Part shown: positions 16,253 to 26,000 of the stretch, in pieces
How the letters are laid out: each line of letters starts with the position of its first letter
How positions within the stretch are numbered: position 1 is the stretch's first letter
Source of the DNA: a virus
Virus record (IMG/VR): IMGVR_UViG_3300030202_003023
Coordinates: 1-64,000 of that record
Length of the DNA stretch: 64,000 nt
Reading direction: 5' to 3' (one strand)
Made by a program: the position numbers and the translations under genes
The notes under the pieces: model-generated
Database searches by the model: none
What the model was told of the DNA's origin: nothing
Seen by the model: only the letters and a program-made list of their open reading frames with translations

Positions 16253-16327
16253 ATGCTAGCTTGCTTCTTATTTTTTTCTATTTGCTGCTTAATATGGTCT
16301 TATGCATTCAATAAATTTGGTAATTGA
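16253..16327 (+). CDS. possible 24-aa hydrophobic peptide
   Basis: A short frame starting MLACFLFFSICC and ending AFNKFGN, essentially one membrane-spanning helix with three Cys. It is the only content of the 155-base gap between the sigma factor and the opposing block, and its stop runs into the terminator stem. There is no clear ribosome-binding site and such short frames occur by chance, so this is tentative. Confidence 0.25.
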   Translation: MLACFLFFSICCLIWSYAFNKFGN

Positions 16328-16350
16328 AAGGGGCTTTTGCCCCTTTTTTA
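16327..16350. terminator. bidirectional terminator between the convergent gene blocks
   Basis: An 8-bp stem, AAAGGGGC at 16327-16334 with GCCCC and TTT at 16339-16346, with a TTTT loop, and a T run on the + strand side. The other strand has a shorter T run after the same stem. It sits 6 bases from the stop of the last - strand gene, ideal for stopping transcripts from both directions. Confidence 0.88.
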
Positions 16351-16356
16351 CTTCCC

Positions 16357-19300
16357 TTAATTTTGATACCATTTAAGTGTTTCTTTTGGATCTCTGAAAA
16401 GTGCTTTCCAAGGTGTAATTTTTTTAAGTTTTACTACAGCTTTATTTTTATCCTTGTGTTTACCTCTTTCATATCTTTCTGTTGGATCAAAAACTATTTG
16501 CATAAGAGCATCAACAGTCCCTTCTAACAAGTTTAAAGATACGGCAGGAGACCTAAATGTACGTTGCCACTCTCTAGGGTCTACATAAGTAAGTAATTCT
16601 GCTTGTAGTCTTCTAGCGTAAAAAGTAAGAAGAAGTATTACAAAATCATCATCATCATCTTCTGCTAAACCACTAAGTATCATCTGTGCTATTATACAAG
16701 ACACAACTAAAGCAGCTTCTGATATTGTTCTGTGTATATTCTTTTTTTCCATAAGAGTCAGATTGTTCCAATCTGCTGCTACTATAGAAAGTTTTAATTT
16801 TAATAAGTTTTTAAGATTACCGCTTATATATCTAAGTGTAGAAACATACATACCTTCTTCAAAAGATTGTGTTTCATGGTTATAGTGCAAGTCAATGTGT
16901 TCACGTAATTCAGTGTTTCTTATAGTTCTAAGCGGTATAAAATCAAGGATATTTTTTTTATTTTCTACTTTATCTCTTATCCATAAAGTTTTGTGACCTC
17001 TAAATCTTTTGTAAAGCCCTGGTAGCATCCACTGCCTCATATGAGTTACTAAACTACCTACTGCTGTTCTTTCAAATTTACTTTTATTTTCTCTGTCATA
17101 GTTACCAAACAATTCTCTGTTTATTCTACGTATAACACTAGATATTTTAAAAAGATTTAAATCATCACTTCTGTCTGTACTAGCTACTTTTTCATTTAAA
17201 TGTAGTACACCTACAAAATAATTCTTTTTCTCTTTTGCACTTAATCCGTTGTAAGTATCATTACTTATAGTCTTTTTAGTTTTTTTGTTTTGATAACCAA
17301 CAGAATAAGCTTCATCTAAAGACATTGCGTCTTTCCTATCTTCTACAACTTCTCCTTTTTTGTTAATGTATTTACCGTCTTTGTTTTTTACTTTAATGTT
17401 ATCAAGTACAGCATACATACCAATAGATTGCGCCCAATGTTCTGCTGTAGAGTTAGCAATTAATCCAGACCCTATACTAAGTTCTCTTTTAAACACGTTG
17501 TTTTTTGAAAACGCTTCATTTAAAATAGAATCAGCACTGTTTGCATTAAATAGTTCTACTAAAAGATTTGTTTTAGATAGATCTTGTCTTCTACCAACAT
17601 CTGCAGCTATATTTATGCTGTCTTTTCTGTATTTTCCTGCAGCACTTATTACATTTCTTTTTCCATAAAAACTTCCACCTGCTCCTTCCATAAATACCAT
17701 AGAAAGACCTTGTAATAAGTTAGAACCACCTGAAAGGTAATTACCAAACAAGTTAGTTATAGATACATATTTTCTAACACTGGCTACAACTTTGTTTACA
17801 GTAGGATCACCTGTCATTTTAACATCATATATTCTATTTTCAATTAAACTTTGTAGCGCTTTATAAACATTAGAATCACCTTCTTTTATTTGAATTTCAT
17901 CATACTGATCTACTTTAAGTAAATTTTTGTACCCTCTATCATAAACAGTAGCCTCTTTTACTCTGTCTAATACGTATTCTACTTTATTAGTTAATGTAAA
18001 TTTGTTGGCATAATTATTTGCTTGATGCGCTTCTAATATAATTAAAGACAGTACGTCAAAAGATCTTTCATCGTCTTTTATAGTTTCCTCTCCTCTAAAA
18101 TGTATAGGAATTAGCTTTTTTTCTTGTCCTCCTTTTACTAATACCTTTATAGTATCAGTTAAACTTTTTTTAGCTGCAGCGTCTGTTTCTTCAATTACAC
18201 CAAAACCTGTATCTTCTTTTCTGAGTTTAAACAAATCAATAGTACCTTCTTTAATTGCTTTAAGTATACCTGTATCTGCAACTCTTTCATAAAAGTTTTT
18301 GTTAACAACAGATAATTTTTTACCTAGCCTAAATGTTTTTGGTATTTTTTTATCTGATTCATTTTGAGTTTTTACAATAAAATCATACAAATCTTCTACT
18401 GCAGTGTTTTTGTACTTTCCTTGTTTTATCTCTTTCCATTTTTCTAAATCACCTTCAATGTCTCTAGAGTTACTAATTATTCTAGGTGCTAAAGAACCAT
18501 CTGAATTTTTACTAAGAAACGGTTCCCACTGTTCTTTAGGATTATTCTTTTTACCAAAATATGCTATATAATCAGCATATAAACTTTCAGCCTCTTTTAC
18601 AAGAGCTATAGACTCCATTCTAGTTTTAAAATCAGCTTCATCAATCCATAAAGAAACTGTTTGTATAATATCATTGCTAATGTCTTTAGGGTTTTGTACA
18701 AAACTTGCCCAAATACTAATATCTTTTTGTACTATATCTAAAAAATCATCTAAATATTTTTCAGTTGCATCTTTAATTTCTTGTTCGTTTTCTTTAAGGT
18801 ATTTATCTGTAAACTCTTCTAATTTATCTACACGTTCTTGCCCTCTTAGTTTTTTAAAATTTTCATCTTTTACAAACTCAAGTTCTGCTCTTCTTTTAAA
18901 GATGTCTCTAATTATTGTTATATCAGGCTTTATAACGTTTTTTATATATTTATCCCCTAGTTTTTTATAAGATTCTTCAAGCTGTCTTATAGATGTTGTT
19001 ATTTTATTCATAACTTCTGTAAGATCTTGGTCTGCTAGTTCACGCTGTATGTCTTCAATTAAAGCTATATCATAACCTTGTGCAGTATCTCTAAGGTATT
19101 TTATAGTATCTAATTCAGGAACTTCTTTATTAGTGTCATATGCAAGTGCATATTCTTTGAATTTAAGGTTTATGTAGTCTAATTGGCCGTCTGCTTTTGT
19201 TACATAAGCTAATAAAGCTTGTTCTGTTTCATATTCTTCAAGCTTAAGTTCTAAAAGATTTAGTTGATGTGATACATCCGTATCTTCATCAGTAGTAATT

Positions 19301-20067
19301 TTTTTTCTTTCTAATTGGGCTATTTTATCTTTTACAATGGCTTTTGCTTTTGAGACTAATCTTTCTTTTTCAGTAAGTTGCTGATGATTAGGTCCTTTTG
19401 CTTTTTGTAAATAAAACTCTTCTTCTATAACACCTTTTAATTCAGATTCATGTACATGTTCTGATAAAAGTTTAGAAGCTAAATACCTAGCTTCATTTCT
19501 TTCAATACCTATAAGCTCTTTTAATTTTCTAAAAATACCATTTAACCATCTTCTAAAAGCAGATTGCTTTTCTTCATTAGAAAAAATTTTACTTCCCTCT
19601 ATACCTATTGCTCTTGCTAGTATTTCTTTGTCTTGCTTTTGTTTAGGTTCTTCAGCATATTCTTCTCTTACTTCTTTTTCAATTGTTGATCCTTGTAGTC
19701 TTGCAATACCTGCTTTAATTATAGGATTTTCTAACCCTCCTAATAAATCTATAAAAACATGTCCAAATTCATGTATAATAGTATCTCCTTGTAATAATTC
19801 AGGATTAATCTCTACTCTTGCTGTTCTTTCCCCTTCTCTAATTACTTTACCAGAAACATCTAAATCTGAATTTATTACAACAGAAACTCCAGGTAACACT
19901 CTTTGTAGACGTGTAACTAATTTATCTATTTGCCCCATATTAAATTCAGGGATACCTTTAGCTGCTTTTTGATCTTCAGCCCATATACGGTAAGCTTCTT
20001 TTGTATTTCCGTCTAATTTAGCTACTAAGTTTTTCCACTCTTTACTCTTTTTATTTGGACAAATCAT
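16357..20067 (-). CDS. giant virion (cargo) protein with N-terminal zincin-like peptidase motif, 1236 aa
   Basis: Last gene of the - strand block and one of three giant proteins around the virion RNA polymerase. Near the N-terminus is a zinc-metallopeptidase motif, IIHEFGHVF (HEFGH, residues 99-103), with acidic residues downstream (EILARAIG) that could supply the third ligand. Residues ~230-480 are coiled-coil-rich. Near the C-terminus are hydrophobic helices (AALVVSCIIAQMILSGLA), then an Asp run. In crAss-like phages, proteins in this position are packaged and ejected with the DNA. The start overlaps the RNA polymerase stop as ATGA. The peptidase could process virion proteins, but I cannot tell whether it is active. 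Confidence 0.75.
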   Translation of the reverse strand: MICPNKKSKEWKNLVAKLDGNTKEAYRIWAEDQKAAKGIPEFNMGQIDKLVTRLQRVLPGVSVVINSDLDVSGKVIREGERTARVEINPELLQGDTIIHEFGHVFIDLLGGLENPIIKAGIARLQGSTIEKEVREEYAEEPKQKQDKEILARAIGIEGSKIFSNEEKQSAFRRWLNGIFRKLKELIGIERNEARYLASKLLSEHVHESELKGVIEEEFYLQKAKGPNHQQLTEKERLVSKAKAIVKDKIAQLERKKITTDEDTDVSHQLNLLELKLEEYETEQALLAYVTKADGQLDYINLKFKEYALAYDTNKEVPELDTIKYLRDTAQGYDIALIEDIQRELADQDLTEVMNKITTSIRQLEESYKKLGDKYIKNVIKPDITIIRDIFKRRAELEFVKDENFKKLRGQERVDKLEEFTDKYLKENEQEIKDATEKYLDDFLDIVQKDISIWASFVQNPKDISNDIIQTVSLWIDEADFKTRMESIALVKEAESLYADYIAYFGKKNNPKEQWEPFLSKNSDGSLAPRIISNSRDIEGDLEKWKEIKQGKYKNTAVEDLYDFIVKTQNESDKKIPKTFRLGKKLSVVNKNFYERVADTGILKAIKEGTIDLFKLRKEDTGFGVIEETDAAAKKSLTDTIKVLVKGGQEKKLIPIHFRGEETIKDDERSFDVLSLIILEAHQANNYANKFTLTNKVEYVLDRVKEATVYDRGYKNLLKVDQYDEIQIKEGDSNVYKALQSLIENRIYDVKMTGDPTVNKVVASVRKYVSITNLFGNYLSGGSNLLQGLSMVFMEGAGGSFYGKRNVISAAGKYRKDSINIAADVGRRQDLSKTNLLVELFNANSADSILNEAFSKNNVFKRELSIGSGLIANSTAEHWAQSIGMYAVLDNIKVKNKDGKYINKKGEVVEDRKDAMSLDEAYSVGYQNKKTKKTISNDTYNGLSAKEKKNYFVGVLHLNEKVASTDRSDDLNLFKISSVIRRINRELFGNYDRENKSKFERTAVGSLVTHMRQWMLPGLYKRFRGHKTLWIRDKVENKKNILDFIPLRTIRNTELREHIDLHYNHETQSFEEGMYVSTLRYISGNLKNLLKLKLSIVAADWNNLTLMEKKNIHRTISEAALVVSCIIAQMILSGLAEDDDDDFVILLLTFYARRLQAELLTYVDPREWQRTFRSPAVSLNLLEGTVDALMQIVFDPTERYERGKHKDKNKAVVKLKKITPWKALFRDPKETLKWYQN

Positions 20068-23000
20068 ATATCACATCTTTTAAGTATTTCTTCAAACTCT
20101 GCATTTCTTCTAGCTTTTTCGTAGCTATCTGATAGATTTCTACTTATGCCTTCTCTTAGTGTACTTGCTATTTCCTTAGAGCCAACAAGTCTAAAGCTAC
20201 TTATTGCAGCGGCTGCTTCTTTGTTTAAAGGGTCTATTTTGTTTTCTTCAAATATAGTACCTGAAGAATCAAATATACTAACATTATCATTAGACAATAT
20301 AGTTTGTACACCATATTCTTTAATTGCTTTTCCTGCTGAATTAAATCCTAGTTTAGGTATTTGTCTGTATACAGCAGTGTTACTTTTGGTATATCCTACA
20401 AGTTTAAAAAGATTGCTTTTTGAATCTCTTACATATCTTGCATATTCTACTTCACCAATATCATTTTTTCCTATACTAAAATCAGTACTGTTATTTAAAG
20501 CAAATAATTTATTTGTACTTATCCCTTTACCTAAAGGTTTTTTGTCTGTATTAGGTACTGTTTTTAATATTCTACTATTTTCAGATAAATGTTTAATGAT
20601 AGTTTCTTCTGCTTTTTCACCAAGCAATCCAGGATATCCAGCTGCTGTATTAAGATCATTCATAAAAGATACAAACCCTGATTTTATATAAGTATTAGTA
20701 GGGATGTATTGGTAAAAACTAAATAAGTTTCTGTTAAATCCTGTAGCATGAAAAGCGTATTTTACTAATTCATCTGCCAGTTCTTCATTTACTTCATACA
20801 GTTCTTCCCATGCTTGTTGGTATAGTTCTCTGTCTTGGTTTTTGTTTCTAAACTTAATATAATCTAATCCAATACCAATACTTTCATCTTTAAAAATAAT
20901 AGTCATATCACTTAAAAGAAGGTTATTTTCTACAAAAGTAGGATTTGATCTTTTAAATCTTTCCATTTTTCTGGCGGTGCTTTCTCTACCAAAAAACAAA
21001 GATTTAAAATTACCGTCTGTAATACCAGCTAATTCAGTACTAGCAATATAAGAGTATATTTCATTTGAAATATCATCAATAGCTTTACTGTCATGTATCT
21101 TATCAGGGTTAACTGCAAACAATATATTAAATAAGGTACTTCTAACTGCATTAGATGACATTAAAGACATGTTAGAAAACATTTTGTTTATCTGCTGTAT
21201 TGCATTTTTATGGTAGCTACCTACCATTCTACTGTCATCAATGTTAAGATATCCTCCAGGACCTGTAATTTGTCCGTTTATTTCTACAACTCCAAATGCT
21301 TTTTGTACATTTTCTATTTTATTATCTGCAATAACTTTAGCAAGATTTAATTCTCTTATGTATGCTTCAGTTAAGTTTTTACCTATTGATACATCTGATT
21401 TAGCGGCTCTAATAACTTCATTTAAATCTTTAGCTTTTTCTTTATAGTCAAGAAAAGCAGCTAATATTAAAGCTTCACGTCTTGGAGATGCTGCAAAAGG
21501 ATTTTCTACCATTTTTTCTAAATCTTCTAATGATAATTTTCCTATATTTTTTAGTGCTGTTTTTTTGATTTCATTAAATCCGTTTTTAAACGTGTCTATT
21601 CCACTTTGTTCTAAATCTTCATTTATTTCTAATATAAGCTGATCTTCTCCTAAAAGTCTTCTTCCTTTTTTGTCGTATGATTTTTTTGCAACTTTACTTT
21701 CATCTTTGTTCTTTTTTGTTACCAACCTACGTAGTACAGGTTGTCCAATAAAAGCATTTACCCACTTTATAGGTACTCCTGCTCTTAACAACATAAATGC
21801 TACAGGAGCTGTATAATTATTAATATTGGCTTTTGCTATGTACGGATCTTTAGCTGCATCTACAATAGCGTTCATATACAAACTTAGCCAATTAGATACT
21901 ACATTACCTTCTGTATCTGATATACTTGATACGGGACTTTTACCATCTACTATCTTACCTACACCTAAATACTCAGAGTGTAGTAAATTGTCCATTTGTG
22001 TAGAGTTATGGTGGCTTAAGTGGTTGGCAACAACTCCTACAAGACCTTTAGATTGGTCAAATAGTACTTTAATTTTTCTTTGAGTAGTCCCTTTAAAGAA
22101 ATGTAAGTTATTTCCAAATTCTGTGCTTTGGTCATACAGTCCTTTAGCTGCATCTTCCAATACTGGACTATCTAAAGAAGCCATAGCTGATGGATAAGTT
22201 TTTACATCAGTAAGTAAAGCCTGCATTAAGTCTAATCTATAGTTTTCTAATGCGGCATTAGTATGCCTTTTAATAGCTGGATAATTTTTAAACTCTTCGT
22301 AAGTAGGCATTACCTTTTCTTCTTGTAGTTTAGCTATTACAGCTTTTTTATGAGCATCATTTAACTCTTGTAATTCTTTTTTTATACTTACTATACTATT
22401 TTTAATAGTTTTAGCATCATCTAAAGTAAACTCATCTCCTAGATCTATGCCTTCACTTATAACGTAGTCTACAGACTTTTGTATTTGATCTGCATATTCT
22501 AGTAATTCAGTAGAATACAATGCTGTAAATTCTTCTTCATTTGCTATTTTGCCTAAAGCAGCTTTAATTCTAGCTTTTTTAGCAACAAACTTTAAAGCGT
22601 TTTGTATTTTAATCTTTTTTGATTTTTCAGGAGATTCTAGTTCAGTAAAAAGTTCTCTTGCTCTTACTGATTTTAACCAGTCTTTTTTAGTTTTTTCTTC
22701 GTAAGCCTCTTCTACAGTCATTTCATGCTGGTATCTTGGTCTAGTTATTTTACCGTCTCTGTATTCTATATTAGGCATTACTACAAAAGCTTTATCAATA
22801 TCAAAGTCAGACCCAGTTTTTGCAGTGATTTCATTGTATGCTATAATAGTATCTCCCATATGACTTGGAAGTATACCTACAATTTCAAAAGAATCATTAG
22901 ATGATGTAGCCTGGTTAGGAATACGGTAACTAATACCTTCAAGTGCAGAAGGATCAATTGCATCTTTTATCTCTTGTGGAGTCATTGACTTGTACTTAGG

Positions 23001-26000
23001 ACCTATTAAATTTAATAAAGCACTATGTGCTATAAGTACTTGAGCTTTTTTAGTGTAAAATACCCCTTCTTTTTCTTCTAGCTTCATTGGACTTAGACCT
23101 TCTCTAGGGTCTTTGAACCATATGATGCCGTCTTTGGTCTCTTTATCTAAAGAAATAGTATCTTGTAAAGTACCAAAATTAGACATTTGTATAAAAGCAC
23201 CTCCTGTTTGTTTTAATTTTACAGAAGCTTTTAATACTTCTGCTGCTATTTTGTTTTCTAGTTTTTTTCTAACTGCAGGCATTGCATCTATTGATACTCC
23301 TGTATCTAATAAAGCTTTTTCAGAATTAGTTAATTCGTCAGTAAGTGCTTTACTTAAAAAATCATTAAATTTTTCTTTGTTTATAGTTCCATTTAAATGA
23401 AATCCAAAAGTCTGCTCTAGTTTATCTTTACCTATTTTAGATAATTCTGAAATTACTCTATGATATTCAGCAACTAACATTTCTCCTGTCATTTGCTGTG
23501 TAATTCCTCCAAAGTTTACTTCATAAAATCCATTTTTTAATATTTGAGAAAGTAAATTCTTTACTAGCTGAGAACCTACAAGAGTGTCGTCCATCCCTTT
23601 AGCTTTTAAATCTTGCTGTAAGTATACGTACTTAGTCTTTAGTTGAACAAAAGGCATTTCTGCAGCAACTAATTGGTCTCCATCATTTATTTTAGTAACA
23701 CCACTAGCTCCAACTTTTTTACCATCTATAGTCACAAAATGGTCTGTTTCTGGATTAGCTTCTTGTAATGCGTCTAATGCAGCAAACATTCCAGGAACTA
23801 TAACAGCTTCAGACTGTTTATGGTAATGTGTAGTTCTGTGTCCGTGCTTAAGTACAGGCTCAACATGTACAGTTTTTATAGGTTGCATAAATAGCTTAGT
23901 GTCTTGAAATAAAAGCTCTCCGTTTTTTAATCTGTTATAAGCTTCTTCATGTTCATCACTCCATTTAGACCAAGATAACATTCTCTGTCTGTATAAGTCT
24001 AAAGTAATCCAAGCTTGAGCATCTGCAATATTTATGTTTTTATACCCTTTTACCCATTCAGTAATTTCTGCTGCAGTAAGTTGTTCGTCTTTTTCCTTGC
24101 CCATGTTAAAGGCTTTGGTCATTCTATCAATTAAGGCTGTATTGAGGTTTCTTTTGCTTAATTCAGCTAACATTTTATCTCCAAAAACTACATTGCTAGG
24201 TATTGGAAATTTACCAAACATATCAGCTAATTCTTTTAGACTTTTCTTATTTAAATTAACGTCTGAATTATAAGGTATAATAAAATTTTTATCAGGATTA
24301 TCTCTTGCTACTTCATAAAGTTTTTCAATTTCAGTAAGCATTTCTGCTTCATTTTTAGGAGTACCTATTTTTAATCTTCCGTTTTGAACAGACGCATTTT
24401 TAGTTACTAATCCGTATCCAGTACCTTTATTACCTTCAGTTAATCCAACTTCTCCAGCAATAGCAAAATCGCCTACTTTTTTACTCTGAATGTCATTAAC
24501 TAAATTAGGATTCCAGCTACGGTAGTTTTCTGTAGTGTTTGCATAAGCTAAAGCTGCAACACCTTGTCCATGACCGCCTGCTGAATTTGCTCCAAATACC
24601 ATAACATCGTTTTCTCCAAACATTTCTTGAGAAACTTGGTCTTCAAATGCAGGAGCAGTCTGTTTTGTTTTTCTAGGAAAAAAATAAGCTGAAGGAGCAA
24701 TAACTTCATCTGTAACGCTTGTAGTATAGGTAGGTTTTACATCACCATAAATTCTAGACATAGTACCCCCCGCATTAACAAAAGATGCTCTCTTTTTAAA
24801 ATCAGAAAACAAATCTAAAGGTTCTCCTGTTTCCTTGTTAGTTTTAGGTTTAAATCCAGCAGGATCACCGTGGAATAACATAGTCATTTCAATACTACCA
24901 ATTATACTATTTAGAGTATAATCTGCAGCAGCTTCTCTTATGTCATCATATCTAGCAGCAACAGTAGTATCAATTGCTTTATTCACAGCAACTACTTTTT
25001 CTCCTTGCTGTGTAATGCTAATAACATCAACTTCTTCTAATACTTGTAAATCACTTTGTACAGCATTTACAAAAGCTCTTCTAATTCTTAGCCTAAGTTC
25101 TTTGTTGTTACCAGTTTCTTCTGTAACTTTTTTTGCTACTTTTTTACCATTTATAGTTTCAACTAATCCTAATTCTTCTAAAAGCGTTTCTCCTTCTTCG
25201 TTAGTTTTACTAAATTCAGGAAACAAATAGGATTGTAATAAATTTCTGTCTGTATGTAAGTATTCTATGTACTCTGATTTATCAATTTTATTTTCACCGT
25301 ACATATTTTCATAAATTAACCTCATCCTGGTTAATTCAGCTTTAAAGTACTCCATTAAAATATTAACAGCATTGTCATTACTAACTGTTATTTTTCCTTG
25401 TTCGTTAAAAGTTAATCCAGCTTTTTCAAACTTACCGCCTTTCATAGCAACTTGTTCCTGCTTATCTGCTTCTGCAATACCTGTATAAACAGCCGTTTTA
25501 TTATCCATTAAATGAATATTTACATCAGCTATAATTGCTTCTATTTCAGAAAGTTTACTAACTTTTATACCTTGGTCTCCTTTATCAAGACTTTTAAAAT
25601 TATTAAAAACAAAAGTTCTTATTTTTCTACTTGGATCTTCTTCCATCCAATTTAAAGTTCTAGAAATTGAACTCCAAACAGCACTTCTTATTTCACCTGA
25701 AGCTTTTTCAAAGTCAGTATTAAGTTCATTTACTAGTTGTGAAATTAAAGAAGGGTCACTATAAAGTGAATATTGATTACCTTCTGGACCTAATGTAGTA
25801 GCGTCACCAAAATTAAACATTACTTCACCTTGTCTTATTGCTAAAGTTGTTATTATTTGGTTGTCTTCTATTACGTTATTTCCTTTTCCTTGCTCTATAA
25901 TTGTATCACCGTAAAGTACTATTTCTTCTTTTTTAGCTGCTATATCATTAAACACTCCTTGCATTTCTCTACTAGTCAGCATAGCATGTACAGACATAGC

